A stretch of DNA of 64,000 bases from positions 3,224,001-3,288,000 of the forward strand of contig OZ242340.1 in NCBI GenBank assembly GCA_965208525.1, written 5' to 3'. This DNA is from VXYL01 sp965208525 (GTDB lineage Bacteria; Pseudomonadota; Gammaproteobacteria; Pseudomonadales; Azotimanducaceae). The position numbers were made by a program, and so were the translations under genes. Under the pieces are notes generated by a model. That model did not search any database. It saw only the letters and a program-made list of their open reading frames with translations, and was not told the DNA's origin. Shown here one piece after another: positions 16,560 through 24,738 of this stretch; the stretch's first letter is position 1; each line of letters begins with the position of its first letter.

Positions 16560-17319
16560 AATTCACTCCGGTCACGAACCCCATCGTCGGTCCGATCTCT
16601 TCGTGCAGCACGAGGTCCGCGATGTTGTCGAGCGGTGTCGGTTCGCGGTTGAGGATGACCAGGCGAGCGCCTCGGCGGCTGGCGTACTCCGGGAAGGCGG
16701 CGGCGGGATACACGACCAGCGACGAGCCGATGACGATGAAGAGGTCGCTGGCGCCCGTCATCTGTTGGGCGCGCTGCATCGCCTCTTCCGGCATGGCTTG
16801 GCCGAAGGAGATGGTGGCGGTCTTGATGATGCCGCCGCAGCGGTCGCAGGCGTCGACGCGGCCTCGGGCGAGGAACTGCGCTTTGAGGTCGGCAAGCTCG
16901 AATCGTGCATGGCAGGAGAGACAGGCCGCGTATCGGGAGTTGCCGTGCAGTTCGACGATGTGCTCGTCCGGGACGCCGGAATCCTGGTGCAGGTTATCCA
17001 CGTTCTGGGTGATGACGCCGATGCACTTGCCCTGTTCCACTAGCCTCGCAACGCCCAAATGGCCTCGGTTGGGCTTGGCGTCGTCCCAAGTGGAGTCTCG
17101 GGACTCGAAGCGCCGCCGCCACGACTCCTGACGCACATCCTCGGACGCCAAGAAGTCCTGGAACTCAATGGGCTTGATCTTGTTCCACAGACCCGTGCCT
17201 GGGCTGCGGAAGTCGGGAATGCCGGATTCGGTGCTGATGCCGGCACCGGTGAAGGCGACGATTCGCGACGCATCGCGGATCATCGAGGCAAAGCGGTCGA
17301 GGTCTTGCGGACTTGCCAT
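16558..17319 (-). CDS. cobB: NAD-dependent protein deacylase, Sir2 family
   Basis: A 253-residue sirtuin. The NAD-binding GAGISTESGIPDFR is at about 25-38, the TQNVDNLHQ loop at 104-112, and the catalytic His in ELHGN at 125. The zinc site is C133/C136 with C158/C161. The GSSLVVYPAA element of the Rossmann fold is at about 197-206. It removes acyl groups from lysines using NAD and releases nicotinamide and O-acyl-ADP-ribose. Substrate-choice residues (Tyr/Arg of desuccinylases) were not clearly identified. The ATG at 17319 gives a standard length. Monocistronic, divergent from the HCCA-isomerase-like gene. Confidence 0.92.
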   Translation of the reverse strand: MASPQDLDRFASMIRDASRIVAFTGAGISTESGIPDFRSPGTGLWNKIKPIEFQDFLASEDVRQESWRRRFESRDSTWDDAKPNRGHLGVARLVEQGKCIGVITQNVDNLHQDSGVPDEHIVELHGNSRYAACLSCHARFELADLKAQFLARGRVDACDRCGGIIKTATISFGQAMPEEAMQRAQQMTGASDLFIVIGSSLVVYPAAAFPEYASRRGARLVILNREPTPLDNIADLVLHEEIGPTMGFVTGVN

Positions 17320-17354
17320 CGTGTACCCTCCACACGGCGTAAGGGGAGAAGCAT

Positions 17355-17987
17355 ATGCAATCCGTCGAGTTCTTTTTCGATTGCAGCAGCCCGTGGACGT
17401 ATCTCGGCTTCGAGCAGATTCAGCGCACGCTGGCGCCTGGCATCGAGAGCGGCGAGGTGGAACTCAAGTGGCGGCCGTTCTTGGTGGGCGGCGTCTTCAA
17501 CACCGTCAACCCGAGCGTGTACGAAGGGCGGGCGAAGCCCGTGCCGGTGAAGGCACGGCACTACGCCAAGGACCTTGCCGACTGGGCACGCTATGTCGGC
17601 ATCCGCATCGGCTCGCCGCCGGTGTTCCCGGTGAACAGCGTCAAGGCGATGCGAGGCGCGTTCTTTGCCGAGGAGCAGAGCAAGCTGGTGCCGTATGCAC
17701 GGCGGGTGTTCGAAAGGTATTGGGGCGACTTGGCGGACGTGTCCCAGGACGACGTGCTCGAAGGCATCGTCGGCGAAGTGGGCTTGGACGCAACCGCCTT
17801 CTTCGCGGCCATTCGCTCTGACGGCTACAAGGCTCGCCTGCGCGCCAACACCGACGAACTGATCGAGCGCGGCGGGTACGGCTCGCCGACGATGTTCATC
17901 GACGGCAGCGACATGTACTTCGGCAACGACCGGATTCCGCTCGTGGCGCACCGGCTCGGATTGGCACCGCCAGAGGGCGTTGGCTGA
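17355..17987 (+). CDS. 2-hydroxychromene-2-carboxylate isomerase-like, DsbA-fold protein
   Basis: A 210-residue thioredoxin/DsbA-fold protein of the kappa-GST-like HCCA isomerase family. The N-terminal FFFDCSSPWTYLGFEQ carries the Ser (in CSSPW) that activates glutathione in this family. The middle is helical, and the late GYGSPTMFIDGSDMYFGNDR is the conserved cis-Pro segment and C-terminal signature. Characterised members isomerise an intermediate of naphthalene degradation with glutathione. No other aromatic-degradation genes are here, so the native substrate may differ. A GGGGAGAAG site precedes the ATG. Confidence 0.85.
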   Translation: MQSVEFFFDCSSPWTYLGFEQIQRTLAPGIESGEVELKWRPFLVGGVFNTVNPSVYEGRAKPVPVKARHYAKDLADWARYVGIRIGSPPVFPVNSVKAMRGAFFAEEQSKLVPYARRVFERYWGDLADVSQDDVLEGIVGEVGLDATAFFAAIRSDGYKARLRANTDELIERGGYGSPTMFIDGSDMYFGNDRIPLVAHRLGLAPPEGVG

Positions 17988-18038
17988 TTGAGCAACATCT
18001 GCGCATGTCCTCTCGTGGACAAGCCTCGGCAGGTGTTT

Positions 18039-18692
18039 TCAGGGCTCCCGCAGGCGGTCGAAAGCGCAGGTTTTGGGCGGGGTTCGTTCCGCCGCGAGGA
18101 TCGACTCGGCACATTGGCGTGGGGACATGGTGGCGGTGTTCACCTCGACGTCGTAGATGCAACCGGCATGCACGCTGTGCATGTGCAAGACGGCGGTGCC
18201 GGGGAAGCGGCCCGGGCGTTCGGTTTCGCGTCGGTTGAGGGTGGCTGCGTCGCAGTGGATGGCGGCGAATGTCACGCCGATGCCGGTTAGGGCTGCCAGA
18301 TAGTCGCTGAGGTAGTTGGCGTCGAGCCGCATGTCGTCCACCACCACGTCGTTGCCGGCCTTGGCGAACGCGGCGATGGCCTGGCGCATCCCGGCGAGCA
18401 TTCTTAAGCCCACGTCGCCGAAGCGGATGGCCGTGCCGGACATTGCTGGGCCGCGGGGTCCTCCCGGCGCATGAATCGGGACTACGTTCAGGCCGCGAGC
18501 CCCCGGCGTACCGTCAGGGGAGTTCAGGCCACGGAACCGGTCTGGCAAGCCGTCACGGAACTGGTCAAGGGCGATGTGCTGGATGGGTTCCGGGCGCAGT
18601 TGCTGGATCATCCGCGCCACCGTCGTCTTGCCGGCGCTAGACGTGCCGTTCAAGAGAATGACGCGGCCGCAACCCCTCACCGTGCCAGCCAC
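18039..18692 (-). CDS. Chloramphenicol-phosphotransferase-like P-loop kinase
   Basis: About 217 residues. Walker A is LLNGTSSAGKTTVA at about 13-26, followed by a P-loop kinase core with IALDQFRDGLPDRF and GNDVVVDDMRLDANYL. This order matches the CPT-like family (Pfam CPT), which includes the Streptomyces chloramphenicol 3-O-phosphotransferase and many kinases of unknown substrate. Resistance should not be inferred from family alone. The start is a GTG at 18692 or 18680, both inside the end of the upstream PfkB gene, which overlaps by 16 bases and suggests translational coupling. Confidence 0.7.
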   Translation of the reverse strand: MAGTVRGCGRVILLNGTSSAGKTTVARMIQQLRPEPIQHIALDQFRDGLPDRFRGLNSPDGTPGARGLNVVPIHAPGGPRGPAMSGTAIRFGDVGLRMLAGMRQAIAAFAKAGNDVVVDDMRLDANYLSDYLAALTGIGVTFAAIHCDAATLNRRETERPGRFPGTAVLHMHSVHAGCIYDVEVNTATMSPRQCAESILAAERTPPKTCAFDRLREP

Positions 18693-19615
18693 GCGGGACG
18701 TTCCCCCCAGGCGTCGGCGTAGCGTGTCGCGTAATCGCCGAAGGAATGCCGTTGCGGCCCCGGTGCCGTCAGGCTGATGGCCGCGGTCAGGGCGCCGGCG
18801 CGCATTGCGCCCTGCATCTCGGCACCGCGCAGGCGGGCATCCACGAATCCAGCGCGGAAGGCGTCGCCACAGCCCGTGGGGTCCGTTACTTCGTCGATGG
18901 CCACCACCGGCACCCGTCCGGCCTCGTGTCCGCGCTCGAACCAGAGGGCTCCCGCACTACCCAACGTGACGATCAGGCAATCGAGCGTGGCGAGCGCTCC
19001 ACCCACGTGGCCTTGCAGCGTGCGGTGCTCGTACTCGTTGAGGATCACGCTCGAGGACAGCTCGGTCAGCCTTTCGCTGTCGCTCGGCTGGAAATCGGTG
19101 AGTCCCTGGCCCGGGTCACAGAGGAAGGGGATGCCGAGTTCGACCATCACCCGGGCGGCATCGACCATGTTCTCGGGCACATCCGGGGCCAGCACGGCGT
19201 AGTCAAAGCCGCGTTCGGCAAACGTGCGCAGTCGAGGCAGGAAGTCTTGGCTCCGCGCGGGGCCGGGATAGAAGCCGGTGAACTGATTCTGGTTCGCGTC
19301 GGTGATGACGAAAGCGTGCGACGAGTGGGCTTCTTCCAGCATCGTGATGCCGCTCGTGTCCATTCCCAGTGTCCGGAGGTGGCCGGCGAAGTCCGGCTCG
19401 TAGTCGCGCCCGACGAACGCGAACGGCGATGGCTGCTGGCCGAGCAGTGCAAGGCTGTAGGCGATGTTCATGGCGCAGCCGCCAAAGTCGCGCCGGATGT
19501 GGCTCAGGTGAATCGAAAGATTGATGCCGTCATGGCGGGGCAAGCCGGCGAAGGTGCGCGGGTACTTGGCCGCGTAGTCGATGGCGAGTGTGCCGGTCAC
19601 CAATATGCGTGACAT
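18677..19615 (-). CDS. PfkB-family carbohydrate/nucleoside kinase
   Basis: A 312-residue ribokinase-fold kinase. The N-terminal strand MSRILVTGTLAIDY is followed by GGCAMNIAYSLALLG (family signature 1 region). The C-terminal DPTGCGDAFRAGF carries the catalytic Asp and anion hole (usual form DTxGAGD). The sequence resembles bacterial adenosine-kinase-like members. It is divergent from a concentrative nucleoside transporter gene, which fits a nucleoside uptake-and-phosphorylation pair; this is inference from position. The second in-frame ATG, at 19615, was chosen over one at 19636 because it starts directly at the first strand. Confidence 0.83.
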   Translation of the reverse strand: MSRILVTGTLAIDYAAKYPRTFAGLPRHDGINLSIHLSHIRRDFGGCAMNIAYSLALLGQQPSPFAFVGRDYEPDFAGHLRTLGMDTSGITMLEEAHSSHAFVITDANQNQFTGFYPGPARSQDFLPRLRTFAERGFDYAVLAPDVPENMVDAARVMVELGIPFLCDPGQGLTDFQPSDSERLTELSSSVILNEYEHRTLQGHVGGALATLDCLIVTLGSAGALWFERGHEAGRVPVVAIDEVTDPTGCGDAFRAGFVDARLRGAEMQGAMRAGALTAAISLTAPGPQRHSFGDYATRYADAWGERPAWLAR

Positions 19616-19790
19616 GCGGCGATGGTAGCAGGCCAACGTTCAAGTGGCGGGTGGCTCGGAGGATGGCGGACCGGCGCACGCCGAATGCGAAGCGCCGTGG
19701 CGGCGTTGGGCGCGTTGATGACGCATCGGGGCGCAGCCTGTACATTGCGGCGTTTCCGCGTCGCGGGCCTGGTGCCCGTCTGGAGGGGCG

Positions 19791-21017
19791 GTGCAGGGGC
19801 TTGTTGGTCTGGTCGTGATTCTTGGCCTGGCGTGGCTGTTCTCCGAGCGGCGCCGGGAAGTGCGTGTGCTGGAGGTGGCAGTGGGTTCGGCGCTGCTGTT
19901 TGCCGTGGGGTTCGTGCTTCTGAAGGTGCCGCTCATCTCCGACTCGATTCTGCTCTTGAATGCGCTGGTGGTGGCACTCGACCGTGCCACCATGGCCGGC
20001 ACCGAGCTCGTGTTCGGCTATCTCGGTAGCGACACGCATCCGTTTTATCCGGAACGGTCCATGCCGGTGATCTTCGCCTTTCGGGTGTTGCCGCAGATCC
20101 TGGTGTTCAGTGTTGTGGTGGCAATCCTCTGGTATTGGCGCGTGTTGCCGCTCGTGATTCGCGGCTTTGCCTGGGCACTGCGGCGCGCCTTGCGGGTGGG
20201 AGGCGCAGTGGGCGTGGCTGCGGCGTCGAGCGTGTTCCTCGGCATGGTGGAGGCGCCGCTGGCGATTCGCGCCTATCTCAACCACCTCTCGCGCTCGGAG
20301 TTCTTCGTGGTGATGACCTGCGGCATGTCTACCGTTGCCGGCTCCATCATGGTGGTGTACGCGACCATTCTTGGGCCCGTGCTCGATGGCGCCCTCGGGC
20401 ACATCTTCGTCGCTTCGATCATGAGCGTTGTCGGGGCGGTGGTGATCGCCCGCATCATGATTCCCGAAACCCGGGAGGCCACGGCCGGAGACATGGCCGA
20501 CTCGCTCAAGTACGACAACATGATGGACGCGATCTCGCGCGGCACGATGGACGGGCTGCGGCTCGTGGCCTATGTCGCCTCCACCGTCATCGTACTGGTG
20601 GCGCTGGTGGCGCTGGTCAACCATGTGCTCGGTCAGTTCGAGGTGCTTGGCGAGCCGCTCACGGCACAGCGTATCCTCGGTTGGGTGCTGGCGCCGCTGG
20701 CATGGAGCATGGGGATTCCCTGGCAGGATGCGCCGGAGGCTGGCGCATTGCTCGGCACCAAGGTGATCCTGAACGAGCTGTTCGCCTATTTCGACTTCGC
20801 CGCCATTGCCGAGACGCTGGCGCCAGAGTCCCGCCTGATTCTTACCTATGCCCTGTGCGGGTTCGCCAATTTCGGCAGCGTCGGCATCCTGATCGGTGGC
20901 ATCGGCGCCCTGGTACCCGACCGGCGCGGCGAGATGCTGGCGCTGGCGCCACGCTCGATCGTTTCCGGAACGCTGGTGGCTTGCTTGACCGGCGTGGTGG
21001 TGGGATTGATTGGCTAG
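19791..21017 (+). CDS. nupC: Concentrative nucleoside transporter (CNT family)
   Basis: A 408-residue inner-membrane symporter. CNT-family elements are present in order: VFLGMVEAPLAIRAYL (nucleoside-binding first hairpin), MTCGMSTVAGSIMVVYA, LGTKVILNELFAYFDF and LCGFANFGSVGILIGGIGAL, which form the two substrate-binding re-entrant regions. It imports nucleosides with Na+ or H+. The GTG at 19791 is preceded by GGAGGGG. The neighbouring divergent PfkB-type kinase could phosphorylate the imported nucleoside. Confidence 0.9.
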   Translation: MQGLVGLVVILGLAWLFSERRREVRVLEVAVGSALLFAVGFVLLKVPLISDSILLLNALVVALDRATMAGTELVFGYLGSDTHPFYPERSMPVIFAFRVLPQILVFSVVVAILWYWRVLPLVIRGFAWALRRALRVGGAVGVAAASSVFLGMVEAPLAIRAYLNHLSRSEFFVVMTCGMSTVAGSIMVVYATILGPVLDGALGHIFVASIMSVVGAVVIARIMIPETREATAGDMADSLKYDNMMDAISRGTMDGLRLVAYVASTVIVLVALVALVNHVLGQFEVLGEPLTAQRILGWVLAPLAWSMGIPWQDAPEAGALLGTKVILNELFAYFDFAAIAETLAPESRLILTYALCGFANFGSVGILIGGIGALVPDRRGEMLALAPRSIVSGTLVACLTGVVVGLIG

Positions 21018-21059
21018 GAGCCTGTCGGACTTGGCGGCGATGCACCCGGCTGCCGGACA

Positions 21060-21134
21060 GGGCGACGCATGCGTCGCCCCTACAGGAAGGTGTCGGTCAT
21101 GTCCCGGGCCGTAGGGGCGACGCATGCGTCGCCC
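21060..21134. repeat. Inverted pair of 24-bp GACGCATGCGTC palindromes (R4)
   Basis: Two copies of the perfect palindrome GGGCGACGCATGCGTCGCCC lie at 21060-21079 and 21115-21134. They are extended by CTAC and GTAG into an inverted pair with a 27-base spacer. They sit between the convergent nucleoside transporter and threonine aldolase genes, where they could form a large cruciform or a two-way terminator. A degenerate single copy is at 42518-42538. Similar GACGCATGCGTC elements are dispersed in many bacterial genomes. Confidence 0.85.
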
Positions 21135-21171
21135 TTCTTCGGGTGGCCTTCCTCATGCGCTTAGCGCCTTT

Positions 21172-22170
21172 CTAGCTCTCAAACAAGGCAGCGGCGGCGT
21201 CGGCGGCGCGCTTGATGTCGGCGTCATCGACGTCGAGGTGTACCACCCAGCGGGAGCCGCTGACGAGCACACCGGCAGCGTCCATCACCTGCACCATGCG
21301 TGCGGTGGGCACATCCTCGACGAATACCATGTTGGTGTGACAGGTCACGTTCAGCCCATGCGACGCCAGGGCATTTGCAAGCGCCCGCGCGCGCTGGTGG
21401 TCCTCGTTCAGGCGCTCTACATTGTGCTCGAGCGCATACAAGCCGGCGGCCGCCAGCACGCCGGCCTGACGCATCCCACCGCCGAGCACCTTGCGCCAGC
21501 GGCGTGCTTCGTCGATGAAGGCGGCGCTGCCGCATAGTACCGATCCAACCGGAGCCCCGAGACCCTTCGACAGGCACACCGAGACCGTGTCGAAGTGTCC
21601 CGCGATCGCGGCTGCCGGAACGCCCTCGGCGATGGCGGCGTTGAACAGGCGCGCACCGTCGAGATGCAGCGCAAGGCCTTCGCGTTCTGTGAGTGCTTCG
21701 GCGCGGGCGAGATAGGGCAGGGGTAGCGCCTTGCCGGCCTGGGTGTTCTCCAGGCACAGGAGGCGGGTGCGGGCAAAGTGGAAGTCATCCGGCTTGATCG
21801 CCGCAGCAACCAACTCGAGATCCAGCGTGCCGTCGCCCTCGAACGGCACCGGCTGCGGCTGGATGCCGCCGAAGACCGCGGCGCCGCCGCCCTCGAAGCG
21901 GTACGTGTGCGCCATCTGGCCGGCGATGTACTCGTCACCTCGGCTGCAGTGGGTGAGGAGCGCGGCAAGGTTCGATTGGGTGCCGCTCGCAACGAAGAGC
22001 CCGGCCTCGAAGCCGAGTCGCTCGGCGCAAGCGCTTTGAAGGCGGTTTACGGTGGGGTCTTCGTCATAGACGTCGTCGCCCACCTCGGCGGTGGCCATGG
22101 CGCGACGCATGGCGGCGCCTGGCCGCGTGACCGTGTCCGAACGCAGGTCGACGACCTTGGCCGTCGACAA
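21172..22170 (-). CDS. ltaE: Low-specificity L-threonine aldolase
   Basis: A 332-residue PLP enzyme of the threonine aldolase family. The N-terminus VVDLRSDTVTRP is characteristic. GDDVYDEDPTVNRLQ, a GTQSNLAAL cofactor loop, LHLDGARLFNAA (Asp contacting the PLP ring nitrogen) and SVCLSKGLGAPVGS (Schiff-base Lys) are all intact. It cleaves L-threonine and L-allo-threonine to glycine and acetaldehyde. The longest frame begins at TTG 22170. It is a single gene, ending in the palindromic repeat pair. Confidence 0.92.
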   Translation of the reverse strand: MSTAKVVDLRSDTVTRPGAAMRRAMATAEVGDDVYDEDPTVNRLQSACAERLGFEAGLFVASGTQSNLAALLTHCSRGDEYIAGQMAHTYRFEGGGAAVFGGIQPQPVPFEGDGTLDLELVAAAIKPDDFHFARTRLLCLENTQAGKALPLPYLARAEALTEREGLALHLDGARLFNAAIAEGVPAAAIAGHFDTVSVCLSKGLGAPVGSVLCGSAAFIDEARRWRKVLGGGMRQAGVLAAAGLYALEHNVERLNEDHQRARALANALASHGLNVTCHTNMVFVEDVPTARMVQVMDAAGVLVSGSRWVVHLDVDDADIKRAADAAAALFES

Positions 22171-22205
22171 CGGTAGTTACCCTGAAAATGTGGCCGGAAC
22201 GCGCG

Positions 22206-22619
22206 TCAATTGCCGGCGGCTAACGAGACGTTGTACACGCCCGCCTGCCGTGCCGAGTCCATGACATGGATCATCTTCTCGGTTGTGGACTCCGGGTGCG
22301 GCTGGATGATGACCGGTGCTTCCGGGTTCTCGGCGTGCAGCCGTTCGATGTTGGCGCGCACGGAGCGAATGTCCACATCGCGTTGGGCGATGATGATGCG
22401 GTCGCGGCTGGTAATGCGCACGACGATGCTCTTCTTGTCGGGGTCCACCGTCTTCGGCTTGTCGTCCTCCGGCTGGTTGACGTCAAGGCCAACTTCCTTG
22501 ACGAACGTGGCGGTGACGATGAAGAAGATCAGCATGATGAAGACGACGTCCAGCATGGGCGTCAGGTTGATCTTTTCTTCGCCCCCGTCTTCGCCGTGTC
22601 GCGTGAACCCTTTGCGCAC
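22206..22619 (-). CDS. exbD: ExbD/TolR-family biopolymer transport protein, orphan
   Basis: A 137-residue protein. After a short basic cytosolic stretch comes NLTPMLDVVFIMLIFFIVT (about 18-36), the single membrane helix with the conserved Asp (LDVVF) that carries protons in ExbD/TolR. A periplasmic domain follows, with IVVRITSRDRIII and the C-terminal MDSARQAGVYNVSLAA. ExbD works with ExbB and TonB to energise outer-membrane transporters. Neither partner is adjacent, so they must be elsewhere. The GTG at 22619 has GGGAGGA upstream. Confidence 0.87.
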   Translation of the reverse strand: MRKGFTRHGEDGGEEKINLTPMLDVVFIMLIFFIVTATFVKEVGLDVNQPEDDKPKTVDPDKKSIVVRITSRDRIIIAQRDVDIRSVRANIERLHAENPEAPVIIQPHPESTTEKMIHVMDSARQAGVYNVSLAAGN

Positions 22620-22754
22620 CGCATCCTCCCCGGCTCATTGGTGTTCCCAAGGGCGCGTAGTGTAGGGGCAATCCGCGCGGTTCGCTAGCCGTAGTTGCGA
22701 GCCAACAAAGCCGTTTCTGCGGCGCGGCGTCTGCGCACCGATAGCGCCGAGCCG
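22620..22754. other. Intergenic region, nothing recognised
   Basis: 135 bases between the exbD start and the end of the TctA-type gene, both leftward. It probably holds the exbD promoter. No strong motif was found. Confidence 0.4.
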
Positions 22755-24251
22755 TCAGACGCCCTGATGCGGTGTGTTGCGCGACCGCAATGCGCTGAGC
22801 AGCCGCGTTGCCGGCACCGTCCAGACCAGGAAGCAGGCGGCAAGGAGGGCGATGGTCAGCGGTGCGCCGACGAAGACGCCAAGCGTGCCGTCTGACAGCA
22901 ACAGCGTTCGGCGCAGGTTCTCCTCCAGCATCGGGCTAAGGATGAAGCCGAGCAGCAACGGCGCCATCGGAAAGCCGTTCAGGCGCAGGGCACAGGCGGC
23001 GATGGCAAAGCCGAGCATGAGAAAGACGTCGAACGGGTTGAGCGAGGTGAGATAGACGCCGAGCAGCGAGAAGGCCACCACGAACGGAATCAGCACCTGG
23101 CGCTTGAGGTGGATGATGCGCGACAGCCACGGGATGAGCGGCAGGTTCAGCGCCAAGAGCACGAGATTACCGAGATACATCGACACGATCACGCCCCAGA
23201 ACACCGCCGGTTCCGTTTCCAAGAGGCGCGGTCCCGGTTGGATGCCGTAGCTCAACATGACGCCGAGCAGAACGGCGGTGGTGCCGGAGCCCGGAATGCC
23301 GAGGGTGAGCAGTGGCACGAAGGAGCCGGTGCAAGCCGCGTTGTTGGCGGACTCCGGCGCTGCCACCCCACGTGCGGAATCCGCCTCGTCGCCACGCCGG
23401 AAGCGCTTTTGCAGGTCGTAGGCAAAGAAGCTCGCAAGGGTCGCGCCGGCACCGGGCAAGACGCCAACCAGAAAGCCCAGCACGGAACTTCGGCCCACCG
23501 TTGGTGCAATGGCGCGAGCGTCACCGGCATGCAGCCGAACGCGTTTGCCTACACGATCCGGGGTGGGTGCCGAGTCGCCGCGAACGAGCATGTGGAACGC
23601 TTCGGCCAGCGCGAACGTGGCCATTGCCAACAGCACGAAGCCGATGCCGTCGGCGAGGTCTGCGCGGCCGAAGGTAAAGCGCTGGATGCCGGCGGAAGGG
23701 TCGGTACCCACAGTGCCGAGCATCAACCCGGCGAGTGCCGAGATGAGGGACGCCAGCACCTTGCCTCGCTCGGCGAAGGCGGCAATGCTCGACAGCGCAA
23801 ACACCAGCACGAGGGTGTATTCGGGCGACTGGAACTGCATCGCGAGGCCCGCCAGCGAAGTTGCGAACAGCATCAACGCCAGGGCCCCGAACGTGCCGCC
23901 GCCGAAGGAGGCGAATGCCGCCAGGGCAAGCGCACGCCCGGCCTGCCCGCGCCGCGCCATGGGGTAGCCGTCGAACGAGGTCGCCACTGTCGATGCCACA
24001 CCGGGGGCGTTGATGAGGATTGACGACGTGGAGCCGCCGAACACGGCACCGTAGTACACGCCGGCCATCATGATGAGGCCAGCCGCCGGTTCCATGGAAT
24101 AGCTCACCGGAATCATCAGCGCGATGGCCGTGATCGGGCCGAGCCCCGGCATCATGCCGATGAAGGTGCCGGCAAGGCAGCCGAAAGCGACCCAAGCCAG
24201 ATTGCCCGGATCAAGTGCCGTAGCCAGCCCGGTGACGATCCCTTCCCACAC
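22755..24251 (-). CDS. tctA: Tripartite tricarboxylate transporter large membrane subunit (TctA)
   Basis: A 498-residue polytopic protein with the TctA pattern: GMMPGLGPITAIALMIPVSY near the N-terminus (the first duplicated loop), YYGAVFGGSTSSILINAPG (a family hallmark), a second LPGAGATLASFFAYDLQK loop, and LTLGIPGSGTTAVLLGVMLS. With TctB and the periplasmic TctC it imports organic acids using the ion gradient. The GTG at 24251 follows the TctB stop by 22 bases. Last gene of the SMP-30-tctC-tctB-tctA operon. Confidence 0.92.
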   Translation of the reverse strand: MWEGIVTGLATALDPGNLAWVAFGCLAGTFIGMMPGLGPITAIALMIPVSYSMEPAAGLIMMAGVYYGAVFGGSTSSILINAPGVASTVATSFDGYPMARRGQAGRALALAAFASFGGGTFGALALMLFATSLAGLAMQFQSPEYTLVLVFALSSIAAFAERGKVLASLISALAGLMLGTVGTDPSAGIQRFTFGRADLADGIGFVLLAMATFALAEAFHMLVRGDSAPTPDRVGKRVRLHAGDARAIAPTVGRSSVLGFLVGVLPGAGATLASFFAYDLQKRFRRGDEADSARGVAAPESANNAACTGSFVPLLTLGIPGSGTTAVLLGVMLSYGIQPGPRLLETEPAVFWGVIVSMYLGNLVLLALNLPLIPWLSRIIHLKRQVLIPFVVAFSLLGVYLTSLNPFDVFLMLGFAIAACALRLNGFPMAPLLLGFILSPMLEENLRRTLLLSDGTLGVFVGAPLTIALLAACFLVWTVPATRLLSALRSRNTPHQGV

Positions 24252-24273
24252 GCCCGGCAGCCCCTTGCGTGGT

Positions 24274-24738
24274 TCAGTCGAACCAGATGCCGGGGTCGAG
24301 ATAAACGCCGAGCAGCTTCTCGATCACCAACCAGCCGAGTGCCGCGAGGCCCGCCGGGGCGCCCAGCACCACCGGCCAGCGTCGCTCGCCGGCGGCCAGA
24401 AGCGATGCCGCCAAGAGCAGGAATGCGGAAGGCCAAAGTCCGGCAAAGGGGATCAAGAGGCCGAATCCGATTACGGCGGCGGCGATGAGGCCAGCGGTGC
24501 GCCAACCGTGCCAATCGGGTCGGTCCGCAACGTCAGCGCCGGTATCCTGCTTAACGCGCATTCCGCGCGCCAAGAGCGGCAGGCACAGAAGCCCAAGGAG
24601 CACGGCATAGATGAAGGGGAGGGTGCGGGCGTTGAGCGCCTCTGCCGCCGACCAAGGGTCCAATTCGATGCGGCTCGCCATCCAGCCATAGGCGATGGCG
24701 AGGACAAGGAAGGTCAGCGGCGTGATCCGCCGCGTCAT
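24274..24738 (-). CDS. tctB: Tripartite tricarboxylate transporter small subunit (TctB)
   Basis: A 154-residue protein with four predicted membrane helices (about 5-22, 40-58, 82-120 split in two, and 127-145), the normal topology of TctB. Sequence conservation in this family is low; identity rests on size, topology and position between tctC and tctA. The ATG at 24738 overlaps the tctC stop by 4 bases. Confidence 0.85.
   Translation of the reverse strand: MTRRITPLTFLVLAIAYGWMASRIELDPWSAAEALNARTLPFIYAVLLGLLCLPLLARGMRVKQDTGADVADRPDWHGWRTAGLIAAAVIGFGLLIPFAGLWPSAFLLLAASLLAAGERRWPVVLGAPAGLAALGWLVIEKLLGVYLDPGIWFD

Noticed and set aside
19530..21125. A 531-residue open frame antisense to the nucleoside transporter
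   Set aside because: Composition is His/Gln/Arg-rich with no domain, and it overlaps a clear CNT gene. It is a shadow.
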